A stretch of DNA of 64,000 nt, taken from positions 192,375,987-192,439,986 of the forward strand of contig NC_044977.1 in the NCBI RefSeq assembly GCF_008728515.1, in the 5' to 3' direction. Below, piece after piece: positions 1 to 12,899 of this stretch. Position 1 is the first letter of the stretch, and the number at the start of each line of letters is the position of its first letter. Origin of the DNA: Papio anubis. Lineage: Eukaryota; Chordata; Mammalia; Primates; Cercopithecidae. The translations under genes and the position numbers were made by a program. The notes beneath the pieces are model-generated. The model did not search any database and was not told the DNA's origin. It saw only the letters and a list, made by a program, of their open reading frames with translations.

Positions 1-13
1 ACCGCGCCTGGCC
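1..13 (-). mobile_element. Alu, 5' end only (cut by window edge)
   Basis: ACCGCGCCTGGCC is the reverse complement of an Alu start. Confidence 0.85.
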
Positions 14-307
14 AAGAAACTGCATTTCTAACAAGCCCCCAGAGCACACTTTGAGAAGCACCGTGCGACTCTGCTTTCTCTCACCGTTGTTGTGGGTCCT
101 GGTGTTCCAACCCGCAATTCCCTTTGGCTCGTATTAGCTTCAGTATGTTCCATCGTGTCTCTCTGCTTATAGGCTTTTTGTAATAACCTTATTTCTACGG
201 AATTCCAGTATAGCATGGCCTTCTATTTTAAACTTTCTTACAACCACTGGCTCTGTAGGCCAGGGTTTCACCCTCACACAGGTGCTATGCACTTAGAAGG
301 CATTCTT

Positions 308-615
308 TTTTTTTTTGTTTTTTGAGACAGAGTTTCACTCTTGTTGCCCAGGCTGGAGTGCAGTGGCACGATCTTGGCTCACAACAACCTCCGCCTCCGC
401 CTCTGCCTCCTGGGTTCAAGTGATTCTCCTGCCTCAGCCACCTGAATAGCTGGGATTACAGGCGTGCACCACCACGCCCGGCTAATTTTGTATTTTAGTA
501 GAGACAGGGTTTCTCCATGTTGGTCAGGCTGGTCTCGAAATCCTGACCTCAGGTCATCTGCCCGCCTCGGCCTCCCAAAGTGCTGGGATTATAGGCGTGA
601 GCCACCGCGCCGGCC
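308..615 (-). mobile_element. Alu
   Basis: Full length, flanked by perfect 14-bp target duplications TAGAAGGCATTCTT at 294-307 and 616-629. Confidence 0.96.
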
Positions 616-1214
616 TAGAAGGCATTCTTGCTGAAGAAATTCGGCAGAGGGAAGGATTCATGCGGGCTGGAGCAGCTGGAGAAGCTTCACAAAAGGAGTT
701 GGAGTTGAGTGTGTCCTCAAAGGGAGGTCTGTCTGTGTCGAAGGGAGAGGAAAGAGTGTTCCTGATAAGGCAACCATCCTGACAATGGCCCCTGAACATC
801 GGAACATTTATTGGGATGACTCGGAGGAACAGACTCACACTGGAACACACATCTCTTCAATGAGGTGGTGAAATACATCATGGGAAGCAGCCTGTCTCTG
901 CCAGAACTATTATAACCTATTAAGTGCAATTAGCCGTGCTGGAGCCAAAGGGATGTTGATTTTGTCCAGCAGGCTATTATTCAGGAACCCCAGGGACAGT
1001 GAGGCTGTGTGGGCAAAGCCGCGTGGGCAGCACCAGCAAGGGAATGGGTGTGTTTACTCCCGAAACCCAGGACAGATAACTCCACTTCTTCTTTCTGTAG
1101 AAAGAAGTGTGGCAAGAGCTGACCTGAGGAAGACGCTTTGCTCAATAGGAAATGAGCTATGATGACGAAATGAGGAAGCCCTGCTGGGCTTCAGCTTGAT
1201 GGTTCTGAGTTATA

Positions 1215-1480
1215 AAAAGAAAAGAATGTGTAAAAAGTGAATATGATCGTGGAAAACTGGAAACACTCCAGATATCCATCAATAAGACATTGGTTAAGTG
1301 AATTGTGCGGTGTCCATGCTGCGGCACACTATGAAACCTGTAGGAAGAAGAAGGTAGCACTGGGCATAGTGACCTGGAAATAACTCCTAGCTACACGGTT
1401 AAGTGAGGAAAACAAGTTGCCAAATAGCATATTATAATTCCTTGACTTAAAAACTACATCAGTGAAAACTCTTGAATGAG
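1215..1480 (+). mobile_element. L1 3' fragment
   Basis: Diverged L1 sequence resembling the end of ORF2, with phrases such as CCATCAATAAGACATTGGTT and AAGTGAGGAAAACAAG. Confidence 0.65.
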
Positions 1481-1781
1481 GCCAGGTGCAGAGGCTCACA
1501 CCTGTGATCCCAGCACTTTGGGAGGTTGAGGTGGGCAGATCACCTGAGGGCAAGAGTTTGAGACCAGCCTGACCAACATGGAGAAACCCCATCTCTACTA
1601 AAAATACAGAATTAACTGGGCGTGGTGGCGAATGCCTGTAATCCCGGCTACTCAGGAGGCTGAGGCAGGAGAATGGCTTGAACCTGGGAGGTGGAAGTTG
1701 CGGTGAGCTGAGATCGCATCATTGCACTGCAGCCTGGGCGACAAGAGCGAAACTCCATCTCAAAACAAAAACAAAACAAAC
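1481..1781 (+). mobile_element. Alu
   Basis: Full length, with target duplication CTCTTGAATGA on both sides (1470-1480 and from 1782), inserted in the L1 remnant. Confidence 0.95.
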
Positions 1782-1944
1782 CTCTTGAATGATGTTTGCA
1801 AAGTGACTGTTAACAGTTTGCCTGTGGAAAGGGGAGTGGGGTTAAAGTGGGAGATAGAGAGCTTAAGTGAGGTTTTATTTTTTATTTTTAAAATTAAATT
1901 TCTGAATGGTTTAAATTTTTCAAACATGCAATTGAAATAAATTC

Positions 1945-2185
1945 TAGGTAATGTGTACTCAGTGCCAGACACTGCTCTAGCTGTTTTAGACCTATTATTT
2001 AATCCCCCCAACAAACCTCTGGAGATAAGTATTATCAATCTCTCCTATTTTGCAAATTAGAAAACTGAGGCCTGGAGCAGTGAAGCAGCCTGTCCAAGGC
2101 CACACGGTCATCAGTGGGAGAGCTGAGATTTGAACCCACGTCATGTGGCTCCAGCATCTGTGCACTGAGCCTCTCACTGCTATGG
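1945..2185 (+). repeat. MIR, nearly full length
   Basis: Contains TCAGTGCCAGACACTGCTCTAG, then AGAAAACTGAGGCCTGGAG, CAAGGCCACACGGTCA and GATTTGAACCCACGTC, the MIR order. It explains the open frames across it. Confidence 0.85.
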
Positions 2186-3519
2186 CCCTCGATGGACCAT
2201 GTTGGTCCATGGGATGGCAACTGTAACTGTAATAAGATTCCAGTAAAAACCACACAAAAATTATGCACATAGAAAAGGCAATGGGAGTCTCTATAGTTGT
2301 CCCTTTAAAACATTGATCCAAAGATTAACTCTGAACTCCAGCTCAGATAGGCTAATTCAGGCAAGAAATATAGTGATTTCAGAACACAAGGAAAGCGTCA
2401 CTTCTCCCTCCTACCCCAAACTGCTGGTTAACATTGCTTAAACAAGGACTAAATGTTTTTACCACCCAAATAGACATCAGGCTTAATATGTGAATATTTC
2501 TGGATAAGGCGTAACTATCTCAAATTTAGTTGTATAAATCTCTGATTTAATATTATCAAGGTGCAAATAGCAATCGCATACAAAAAGCAGGTTGTGATAG
2601 GAGATGGGGAAAAGGCAGGAAGGAGGGACTCAGAGAATGATAGGGTACATATGGGGAAGGCAGATGGCAGCAGATTATAATATACTAGTTATCAATGATG
2701 CTTCTTTGCAGTGATAGAAGCCTTACCTTTCATAAGAACTTGCCTATGTATTTACACATTTGATCTTGACAACTTATGAACTAGAGAAGACAGATTTCTT
2801 CATTTTATTGCTAGAGAAAACCAGGCTCCAGGAGGCTGTGACTTGGTAAATTACCAAGTTGGAACTAGAACCCAAAACTCCTGATTCTCCCTCGAGGATT
2901 CTTGAATTACACCCAGACACCAGCCACATGGCGACTTTACCCAGGATTAGGCCTGAGTCGGCATCAGTGTAAGAAAATGTAGCAGACAAAAGCTCCAGAG
3001 GTTCGAGGGAGCAATAGGAGCCTGGCCAGGACCCACCAAAGGACATCCGGGTGGAATGACAAAGGAAGAGCCCAGGTCAACACAGAGGGTGCCAAGGTCA
3101 CAGGCTCGAGGAACGGCCCCAGGGCTGACACCAAGCAGTGAGGAAACAGGGCAGAAGTTTTGATTTTGGCATCTCTATGCCAGGACTTTGCTGCCACTGC
3201 TTCTCCCATGCTGCCCCCATTCTTAGAATCTTCCTCCTATTTCTTTCCCTTCATTCTTTGCTTTCCTCTCCCACTCCAGCCCCAAACTCACATTTGCAGT
3301 TGTATAAAGGAGGGAAATACATGAATTTTTAAAAATGAAATTTGTCTTATCAATGGGATTGGAATTGTAATCCCATTCTCTTAAACTCAATTTAAACCCC
3401 TACTAAATCTTTGAACTTTTTCTGCTTTATCACCTGGTTAGAATGGGTGAAGTTCCATTACTCAATTCTTTCATCACTTAATTAAATCCAATTAATCTAT
3501 TCGCTGCTTTGTTCAATCT
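2186..3519. other. Non-Alu stretch with a MIR remnant (2700-2905)
   Basis: A MIR-like segment covers about 2700-2905 (TTTGATCTTGACAACTTATG to ACCCAAAACTCCTGATTCTC). The remainder shows no recognisable gene or repeat. Confidence 0.6.
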
Positions 3520-3811
3520 TTTTTTTTGAGACGGAGTTTTGCTCTGTTGCCCAGGCTGGAGTGCAGTGACGCAATCTCGGCTCACTGCAACCTCTGCCTC
3601 TCAGGTTCAAGCGATTCTCCTGCCTCAGCCTCCCGAGTAGCTGGGGTTACAGGCGCCCACCACCACACCCGGCTAATTTTTTTGTATTTTTAGTAGAGAC
3701 GGGGTTTCACCATGTTGGCCAGGCTGGTCTCTAACTCCCGACCTCAGGTGATCTGCCCGCCCTGGCCTCCCAAAGTGCTGGGATTACAGGCCTGAGCCAC
3801 TGCGCCCGGCC
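3520..3811 (-). mobile_element. Alu
   Basis: Full length; target duplications CTTTGTTCAATCTT lie at about 3507-3519 and 3813-3826. Confidence 0.95.
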
Positions 3812-4045
3812 ACTTTGTTCAATCTTGAATACTCTTCATATTCTTTCTATCACTAGTGCTACAGCAGTGCTGGATATTTAAGTGATCTTCAGCTGAATTC
3901 TGTATCTCCCATGGCTTCGACTCTGTGATCACATCCCCTAAAAGTCACGCTAATGACCTGAAGACATGGATATGCTCCACAATCCATGCTAGGTAGAGGA
4001 GAAGGAAAATAAGGATGAAAACAAATACTACACACTGTCATTCCT

Positions 4046-4260
4046 CTAGGGTATGGGTGTCCAGTCTTTTTTCTTCCCACATTAAAAGAAGAATTGTCTT
4101 GGGCCGCACATTAAAAAAAACACACTAACACTCATGATAGCTGATGAGCTTTAAAAAAGTCACAAGGGAAAAAGCTTACCAATTAGTGTTGGGCTGCATT
4201 CAAACCGCCTGGGCCACATGCGGCCGGCGGGCAGCGGGCTGGACAAGCTTGCTCTAGGGT
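4046..4260. mobile_element. Old non-autonomous DNA transposon with imperfect inverted ends
   Basis: The left end CTAGGGTATGGGTGTCCAG and the reverse complement of the right end, CTAGAGCAAGCTTGTCCAG, match over most positions. Internal sequence (TTGGGCCGCACATTAAA; GGGCCACATGCGGCC) is a familiar primate medium-reiteration repeat. The family is not assigned with certainty. Confidence 0.6.
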
Positions 4261-4744
4261 AAGTGGATGACTCCTGGAACTTCCTGCAATGCGTGGTTGG
4301 ACTACTGATAGTGGTGGGAGGGAGAAGGCACAGAGGAGGCAAGACAATGAACGACTCCGACGCGGCTGTGCCTTACAAGGAAGACATTGGGGGGGTTTTG
4401 TTTTACCCTTTTCCACGTTTTATTTTTGCCCTTGCCACTACCCCCATAGTTCTAAACATTACCACCAGGGGGCAGAAGGGTGCCAATGTCAATTGTCTCT
4501 GCTAGGTTTGGGTTTTCCTTTCCGAATTTCCTCACAGAAGAATTTCTGATCCTATTATGCAGATTAAGAAACCAAGGAGCAGAGTGATGTAAATAGTAGG
4601 CAACCTAGCATTTCGTGAGTGGCAGTGGTAGGAGTTAAACACTGGTTTGGGTGAACCCAAGGACTAGGCACTTTCAGAGCTCACCTGAGTTGAAAAACAT
4701 TTTACAACCCTCTTTAATGCTATACATTAAGAAAACTTCAAACA

Positions 4745-5016
4745 GGCCGGGCGCAGTGGCTCACACCTGTGATCCCAACACTTTGGGAGGCCAAGGCAGG
4801 GGATCACTTGAGGTCAGGAGTTTGAGACCAACCTGGCCACCACGGTGAAACCCCATCTCTACTAAAAATACAAAAATACAGGCACTGTGGTGAACACCTG
4901 TACTCCTAGCCACTCAGGAGGCTGAGGCAGGAGAATCGCTTGAACCCGGGAGATGAGACTGCAGCCAGCCGACGCCACTGCACCTGCAGCCCAAGGACTC
5001 CACCCAAACAAAACAA
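4745..5016 (+). mobile_element. Alu with many small indels
   Basis: The first 110 bases are clean; beyond about 4870 short deletions accumulate (for example a missing AATTAGCC segment). Confidence 0.85.
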
Positions 5017-5183
5017 ACACTCTAAAACAATGCTACCGTAATCTCTATTCTCCGCCTGTGCCTACCATCCCCACTCTTTTGCTCATAGTCCCTTCAGCTC
5101 TGTCCACTGTAAAAGAGGCCCGTCCTCTGTACTCAACACATCTAATTTTGTGTCCCTCTCTCCATTGGGCAGTGAACCTTGGC

Positions 5184-5497
5184 TTGGGCGCAAGTGGCAG
5201 TACAATGCCTCAGATCCAGCACTTTGGGAGGCCGCAGAGGCTGGGTGGATCACGGTGCTGAGATCAAGACTAGCCTAGCCATCAGACTGCGGGAAACCCT
5301 ACCCCCACTTATAAAATACAAAAAATATTACGAGCTGCAGGTTAAAGTGCCTGTAGTCCCAGCTACTCAGGGAGGCTGGGGGTAAGCAGAAGGCTTTGAA
5401 CCCGGGAGGCAGAGGTTGCAGTGAGCCGAGATCACCTACTGCACTCCAGCTCATGGCCAGAGTGAGACTCTGTCCCAAAAAGAAAAGAAAAAAATCT
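5184..5497 (+). mobile_element. Alu, heavily corrupted by indels
   Basis: Recognisable landmarks (CAGCACTTTGGGAGGCCG, GTAGTCCCAGCTACTCAG, GAACCCGGGAGGCAGAGG) are separated by irregular one- to five-base gains and losses. Confidence 0.85.
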
Positions 5498-5500
5498 CTG

Positions 5501-5820
5501 GGCCAGGCACAGTGGCTCACTCCAAATCCCAGCATTTTGGGAGGCCGAGGTGGGTAGGATCACCTGAGGTCAGGGAAAGCTGAGCCAGCGATCTGGGCCA
5601 TGAAGCAGAAACCCTGCCTCTCTACTGGGAAAACAGGCAAAACAATTAGTCATGGTGCTTTTGTCTGTAATCCCAGTTGCTCAGAAGGCCACGAGGCAGG
5701 AGAATTCTACTTTTAACCTGGGTGGCGAGGCAGGTTACGTGGAGCTCTTAGATTGCTCCACCCAGCCTGGCAAATTGTATTTAGACTCCATCTCAAAAAA
5801 AATAAAAAATAAAAAGAAAG
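5501..5820 (+). mobile_element. Alu, heavily corrupted by indels
   Basis: Begins GGGCCAGGCACAGTGGCTCA; the middle (5575-5765) is barely alignable by eye; the A-rich tail ends near 5820. Confidence 0.8.
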
Positions 5821-6228
5821 AGAACCTTTCTGCATGTACTCTGTTCTGTTGTCTATAATGAAGATCTAGCAGAATCACTGTGATGTGAATGTGTGTGCTC
5901 ATCAGGATTGTGGATGTAAGCTGGGATTAGCTGGCCCTGAGCGAGCAGCTACCCCATGAAGTGTGCCAAAGTCACTGCAACAGCCAGATAGCCCCAGTCC
6001 AGTCACAGGAGGCTTTGTAGATCCATAATGGCTGGATGTTGGGAGGTGTTTCACCAAGAAGCCAGCAGCCCGGATGCGCGTGGGATTCCTGGAAATACCT
6101 TGAGTGAGCTTTTCCCACATTGCAGGCAGGATCCCATGCCTGCACTCCATAACTCTAGAACAGCACTGCAGGCTTTGACTCCTAAACACCCCCAACCTGC
6201 AGCCATTGATTCAAAGAGTCTCTGACTG
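5821..6228. other. Unique-looking stretch between corrupted Alus
   Basis: No gene or repeat recognised. Base-level accuracy may be poor, as in its neighbours. Confidence 0.4.
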
Positions 6229-6825
6229 CCAGGTGTGGCCCAGCCTGTGGTAATCCTAGCACTTTGGGAGGGCCTCGCAGGCTGGTGGATCGCTCCCTGA
6301 GGCCGGAGTCTCGAGACAAGCCTGACTCAACGGGTGAAACCCCATCACTACTGCTAAAAATACAAAAAATTACATGCCGTGGGTCAGCCTTCTCCTGTAA
6401 TCCCAGCAGCACTTTGGGAGGCCGACGGGCGATCACAAGGTCAGGAGATCGGCACCACCCTACAAACCTGAAAACCCTGCCTCCTCACGTAAAAATACAA
6501 AAAACTATACTGGCATGGCTCGTCCCAGCCACTCGCCTGAGGCTGAGGCAGGAGGAATGGCTTTAAACCTGGGAGCGGAGCCTGTAGTGAGCCGAGATCC
6601 CGCCACTGCACTCCAGCCCAAAGTGATAGGAGCAAGACTCACCTCAAAAAAAAAATTAGCCAGGAGTGGCGCTCTGGTCATCCAGCTTTCATACCTGTGG
6701 GAGGCTGAGGTGAGTGAGAATTTGCTTGAAACCCGGAAGGTGGAGGTTACAGTGAGCTGAGATCGTGCCATTGCACTCAAGCCTGGAAAACAGAGCAAGG
6801 CTCTGTTTCAAAAAAAAAAAAAAAG
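6229..6825 (+). mobile_element. Nested Alu pair, corrupted by indels
   Basis: An older Alu (left part about 6229-6372, right part about 6651-6825) is split by a second Alu (about 6373-6650). Both carry scattered indels. Confidence 0.8.
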
Positions 6826-7497
6826 AGTTTTGGCCCTTTGGGTTTGACAAGATGCTAGCTGAATCCTCAGGAGACTAGGGTTTCATTTGTGTCAAGTGGA
6901 ATGGAGTAGTACCGAAAAGGTCCGAGATCTGGGGCTTCATCAAGCCCTCAGAACACATTTGAAAACTGTTTCTGTACCTACCTGATAGTAAACATGATGC
7001 GCATGCGGCCCTATCTGGGCTGAGACTTGCTTCCATTGTGGCCATGATGTTGTGGGTCAGGAGTCTGTGGACCTCATCTGTTATCTACCAATGATTATAA
7101 ACAGACAAATTGCCTTAGGTTGGTTCACAGTATTTTGTTTACATCCCACTTCAGAAAAAATCCTTCCAGCAAATATACCCGCATCTCCTTCCTTCCTCCG
7201 TGAGGGAAAAGTCCAGAGGTGTGGGAGTGGGGGAAGAGTCACCTCTGTCCTCTCTCCAGGTTTCCCACTAGCTGGAGGAAGCATCGCCCTCCTTTCTTTA
7301 ATTTACAGGTTCATTTCCTGAGGCTCCTTTTTTGCTTTTCTTCCAGAGAGCAGCGTGTTTTCCACACAATGTGTGTTTGCTAATAAAAAGACCTGTAAGT
7401 TTTCTCAAGCTAGGTAGTAACACATCAGCAATTGACTTCTTGAAAACCACTGATATCAAATGTGTAAAGCAACAGTGTCCTTTAAAATACAAGATAA
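6826..7497. other. Alu-free stretch, nothing recognised
   Basis: No coding domain or known repeat identified by eye. Confidence 0.5.
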
Positions 7498-7782
7498 GGG
7501 CTGGGTGTTGTGGCTCATGCCTATAATCCCAGCACTTTGGGAGGCTGAGGCGGGCAGATCACCTGAGGTCAGGAGTTCAAGACCAGTCTGACCAACATGG
7601 AGAAACCCATTATCTACTAAAAATACAAAATTAGCCAGGCATGGTGGTGCATACCTCTAATCCCAGATACTCAGGAGGTTGAGACAGGAGAATTACTTGA
7701 ACCCAGGAGGCGGAGGTTGCGGTCAGCCGAGATCATGCCACTGCACTGCAGCCTGGGCAACCAGAACGAAAAAAAAAAAAAG
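7498..7782 (+). mobile_element. Alu
   Basis: Starts GGGCTGGGTGTTGTGGCTCA and ends in an A run. Confidence 0.94.
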
Positions 7783-8979
7783 ATAAAATTGCAAAGAAAA
7801 AAAATCTATGTCATCATTATAGAGTGGTAACTTTTACACTTATGTTTCTTTCTGAGGAGATTCTAAGTCCTGAAGAGTCAGTCTCAGAAATTACAATCCC
7901 CGCCCTCATGCCCTTTGGTCCAGGCTTTCATCATATGTTGTCTACAGTATTATCACTGTCTAGATTGGTTTCTATTATTCCATAGTTATTTTTATTGAAT
8001 GGAGGTACAGCAAAGTGCATCAATTTTAAGTGTACAGTTCAATGAATGTTGACATTGTTGTACACCCCTGTGGGCACCACCACACATCTCCAGCACCTCC
8101 AAAAGGCTGCCTCATCCCCTTCCTTGTCAATACCAAACCCCCAAAAGGATGAACTACTCTAACTTCTACCACCTTAGATTGCTTTCGTCATCTTGAATGT
8201 AACTGAATAAAACAGTATATACTTTTTGGCATCTGGTTTATTTGCTCAACATAGGGCAGTGAGATTCATTGAGTCTGTGGCATAAAACGGTAACTTACTC
8301 TTTTGTATTGCTGTGTGGTATTCCAATATATGAATATATTACAATTTGGTGTGGATGGACATTTAGGTGGTTGTCAGTTTTTGGTTATTGTGATACAGCT
8401 GCTAAAAACATGTACATGTCTTTCAGTGGACTCATTTTCCTTGGATAAGTACTAGGAATGGAATTGCTCAGTGTTAGTATAAATGGCGTCTTAAAGATTT
8501 TTATTTTCTAGTTGATTGTAGAAGCATGCACAAATACAGTTGGTTTTTGTATACTGACCTTCCTTCTAGCAACTGTGCTAAATTCATTTGTGAAATCTCA
8601 GTTTATTTGCAGATTCTTTCAGACTTTCTACGTATATCATCATGTCATTTGTGAATAATGACAGGTTTTTTTGGTTTCCAGTTTTTATTCCTCTCCCCGC
8701 TTTCTTGATAGTAATGGCTAGAACCTCCAGTACACTGTTGGGTATTGGTGGTGATGGTACATACCACTGCCATGTTTCTGATGTCAGGGGAAAGTATTCA
8801 ATATTTCAGCATGCAGTTTGATGATATGTATACCTAATTAAAATTTTCTTGTGTTTTAGAATAATTTCGTAGTCACAGAAAAGTTCAGAGTCACAGAAAA
8901 GTTCTGCAAAAAGTGCTTTTTTCAGATGGATACTATTTTTGCAGTATTTTGTGAAAACTTTTTGCAGGTGGATACTATT

Positions 8980-9273
8980 ATTATTGTTATTATTAGAGAT
9001 GGAATCTTGCTCTGTTGCCCAGGCTGGAGTTCAGTGGCACAATCTTGGCTCACTGCAACCTCTGCCTCCTGGGTTCAAGCGATTCTCCTGCCTCAGCCTC
9101 CTGAGCAGGTAGGATTACAGGCGCCTGCCACCACCCCAGCTAATTTTCGTATTTTTAGTAGAGACGGGGTTTCACCATCTTGGTCAGGCTAGTCTTGAAC
9201 TCCTGACCTCATGATCCACCTTCTTCAGCCTCCCAAAGTGCTGGAATTACAGGCGTGAGCCACGGTGCCTGGC
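8980..9273 (-). mobile_element. Alu
   Basis: Flanked by GGTGGATACTATT and GATGGATACTATT, its target duplication within the L1. Confidence 0.93.
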
Positions 9274-9666
9274 GCAGATGGATACTATTTAATGGATTAA
9301 CAAATTTTCTATTATTGGTTTCCTTACATTAACAGGTATTGAATTTTTTCAGGTGCTTTTTTGTATATTGAGATGATTACATGATTATTCTTTTAGTCTG
9401 TTCATGTAAAATTTGTGTTGATTGACTTTCAAATGTTATACTAATCTTGCACTACTAGAATAAACCCGGCATTACTGAGCAAAGTGTGAGGTCTTTTTTG
9501 GGTATATTGCCATATTTGCTTTGTTAATATTTTGTTGAGGATATTTATATCCAAGCTTATTAAAGAGGTTGTCCAACAATTTTCTCTTTTTGCAATGTCT
9601 GTTTTTGAGTCTCGATATTGGGATTTGCCCACCTCATAAAACACGTTGGAATATATTATCTTTTCC

Positions 9667-9883
9667 TTTTTTTTTTTTTTTTTGAGACACAGTCTTGCTC
9701 CATCGCCCAGGCTGGAGTGCAGTAGTGCGATCTCAGCTTGCTGCAACCCCATCTCCCATGTTCAAGCAATTCTCCTGCCTCAGCCTCCTGAGTAGCTGGG
9801 ATTATAGGCATGAGCCACCACACCTGGCTAATTTTTGTATTTTTAGTAGAGATGGGGTTTCACCATGTTGGTCAGGCTGGTCA
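9667..9883 (-). mobile_element. Alu, 5'-truncated
   Basis: Runs from the T tract to GGTCAGGCTGGTCATG and stops before the usual Alu start. Confidence 0.9.
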
Positions 9884-10413
9884 TGAAGTTCTATTGTTTT
9901 AAAAAAAAATTTGAAGAAAACTAATATTTTTCTTTCTTCAACATTTTGAGTAATTCACTAGTAAAGCCATCTGGACATGGAATTTTCTTTGTAGGAAGGT
10001 TTTATTACTAATCCAACTTACAGGACTATTCAGATTTTATTCTTTCTTCTCATCTCATATTTATTTACTTGTATTTTCCAAAGACTTTGCTGATTTCATC
10101 TAAACTATTCAAATTATTGCACAAAGATAGTTACAACATCTTATTACCGTCTTATTGTTGTAGGATCTGTAGCAATATTCTCATTTTAATTCCTGACATT
10201 GGTAATTCATTTTTTTCCTCTTGAGAGTTTATTAAATTTTTTTTGTTTTAGAATAATTTCAGAGTCACAGAAAAGTTCTGAAGATATACAAAACGTTTCC
10301 ATATACCTCTCACCCAATTTGTTTATCCAATACTTTTGTCAAAACTAAGAAATCAACATTGATATGTTACTATTAATAAACTCCAGACTTTACTCATATT
10401 TCACCAAATATTT

Positions 10414-10720
10414 TCTTTTTCTTTTTTTTTTTTTTTTTTTGAGACGGAGTCTTGCTCTGTCACCCAGGCTGGAGTGCAGTGGCCAGATCTCGGCTCACTG
10501 CAAGCTCCGCCTCCCGGGTTCACGCCATTCTCCTGCCTCAGCCTCCCGAGTAGCTGGGACTACAGGCACCCGCCACCTCGCCTGGCTAGTTTTTTGTATT
10601 TTTTAGTAGAGATGGGTTTCACCGTGTTAGCCAGGATGGTCTCGATCTCCTGACCTTGTAATCCGACCGTCTCGGCCTCCCGAAGTGCTGGGATTACAGG
10701 CGTGAGCCACCGCGCCCGGC
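10414..10720 (-). mobile_element. Young AluY, Old World monkey type
   Basis: Carries CAGTGGCCAGATCTCGGC and CACCTCGCCTGGCTAGTTTTTTG, variants of monkey-lineage AluY, and is nearly undamaged. Confidence 0.93.
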
Positions 10721-11130
10721 AACCAGATATTTCCATTAGTGATCTTTGTTTCTTCCAGGATCCAATCCAGAATACTGCATTGTGTTTAGTTATTACTTTC
10801 TTAGGCTTTCCTTGTATTTCATGACCTCAACAGTTTTGAAGAGGACTGGTCAGATGTTTTGTAGAATGTACTTCAGATTGGGTTGTCTTGCATTTTTCTC
10901 ATTATAGGACTGGGGTGATGGGTTATTGGAAAGAAGACCAAAGGTGATGTTCCCTTCTCATCACGTTGTATCAAGGGGTACATACTACTTACATGACAGC
11001 ATTGGTGATGTTAACCTTGATCACTTGGTTCAAGTAGTATCTGCCAGATTGCTTTACTGTGACGGTACTATTTTTGCCTTTCCATATTTTATTTTTGGAA
11101 GTGAGTCACTAAGTCCAGCCACACTCAAAA

Positions 11131-12899
11131 GTTGAGTGAGGGCAGCAGAGGAGGATAAGATTCACTTCCCAGAATGTAGAGAATCTACACACGTTATTTA
11201 TTATTCTTCTTTCCCACTTATTCATTTATTCAGATATTTATTTATATCAGTATGGATGGATACAGAGCAAAACAGGAAAGGGTGGAGAATGGATCTGAAA
11301 GTAAAGAGGCAACTGACTGGCAATAGGGCTAAGCCAATATTACTTGTTTTCTAGTTTCTTTGAGATTCTGAGCCCAGAGCCTAGACTAATGTGTCTGTTG
11401 GATGGCTGGATATGTGGCAAATTGATGTTCTGTGTCATCCAGCTTTAAGACTAAGAACAGAAATGGCCTATTGTGTTATAGTATGTGGTAAATGCATGGG
11501 TGACACAGGAAGAGGAACTGATTCCTCTGTCAGGAGCACATTAAATTAAGAAAACTGAAGACACAGAAAAGAGTTTATGTGATCCATATGCCACACACCC
11601 TCCCTGTCATGGTCCTAATGTAGCACAGAGAACCTCAACCCAGCGCTGACCGGAGTAGTTCAGTACTCAGCTCTCAGGATACTGAGGGGAGTCAAGAACA
11701 GTGGAGGGATGGGGGATGGAAGTGAAGAAAAACAACTTGTAAATGACAACCAATGAATTAAAAATATAGCTTTGTATGTATCCCCAGAGCTAAGTAGTGC
11801 CTTGCAGACAGCAGCAGCTTGGTAAATATTTGCTGAATGAAGGAATGACTTAGGGATTTGCTCAAACAAGGAGTAAGATTTCTGTGTATTTGGACGTTAA
11901 ATAAGCCCCAAGCAAATAAATGCAACTTTCTAAAAGTGAACAGACCTAAAAGGTTTATGATGTTGAAATTGTAAGGGAAGACCAAGCTGTAATTCCCTGA
12001 TGAGGACATCAGATTTGAGGATGTGGGGGTGGGTGGTGAAGCTCTAGTTGACTGATACCAAGAAAACAGTGGGCAGTTCCCAAGCAGAGTGTCCTTTGTC
12101 AGCTTAGTAACACATAAACTTGTCCTAGTGTTGCTGTCAGCTGGTTTGAGGGGTGGGGGGCAGATTCCAGCCTATTTTAGGGGTGTTAGGAAAGAGAGTC
12201 CTGGTCAGTATCTCGCAGGTAGATGCTGGAACCTGGATGAGAAGGATAGAGCTGAGACATACCCATCCCAGAGGGCTATTGGACTTTGTGGATATGAGTT
12301 AGCTGAAACCCTCAGAGACAACAAACAAAATCCACATAGGTGTTCTCACACACTGGAAGCTCACCGTTATAAACAATCAGATAAAGGCTGTGGGGACAGG
12401 AAGGGAAGCCTGCTTCATCCTCCTCTCTGGGCCTCTAGCAAACCAAACACCTCCACGTTGCTCCCTTGCTTAACTAAGCCGACCCTTCCACTCTTTCTAA
12501 TTTTATTTACAATTGATATTTTATTTATAAACATTTCTAATACCTGCCTAATTCACCCAGATAATCCAACAGAAAGCCCTTAGAATCACAGAACGTTAGG
12601 TTTGCAGGAAACTGTAGAAATTATCTAGTTCAACCTCCTTATTTTGTAGGTGAGGAAAGTGAAGCCCAGGAGGGAAATGCTTAGCTCAAGGGCACACGTT
12701 TCCCTAGAGTCAACCTGGGACTGTAACCTCAGTGCTAACCCCCAGTCAAAAGCGGTCTCTGTTATTCTGGTGCTGCTCCCCGACCTGGAGGAACCTCAGC
12801 GTGGATGCATCAGCCAGACCGCAGGCTGTCCTACCTTTCCACCGGCGGAAGCTCAGGAACTGACAGCGGAAAACTTACAGCCAGTAAAAAATAAAAACG
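11131..12899. other. Alu-free stretch, no gene recognised
   Basis: A MIR/L2-like end lies near 11770-11860 (TGGTAAATATTTGCTGAATG) and an old repeat with TGAGGAAAGTGAAGCCCAG near 12590-12710. A 164-codon plus-strand frame (12089-12583) has no recognisable domain and is not called. Confidence 0.5.

Larger units (their letters stand above)
7985..11130 (-). mobile_element. Old L1, interrupted by three Alus
   Basis: Antisense L1 tail and ORF2-like sequence: AAGTGTACAGTTCAATGAATG (about 8029), TGTGTTGATTGACTTTCAAATG (about 9414), TTTGTCAAAACTAAGAAATC (about 10336) and GGATCCAATCCAGAATAC (about 10758). A repeated phrase, TTAGAATAATTTC(A/G) with AGAAAAGTTCTG, at 8858 and 10248 suggests two overlapping or rearranged L1 pieces. 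Confidence 0.75.

Noticed and set aside
12089..12583. 164-codon plus-strand frame
   Set aside because: No recognisable domain and no supporting signals nearby.
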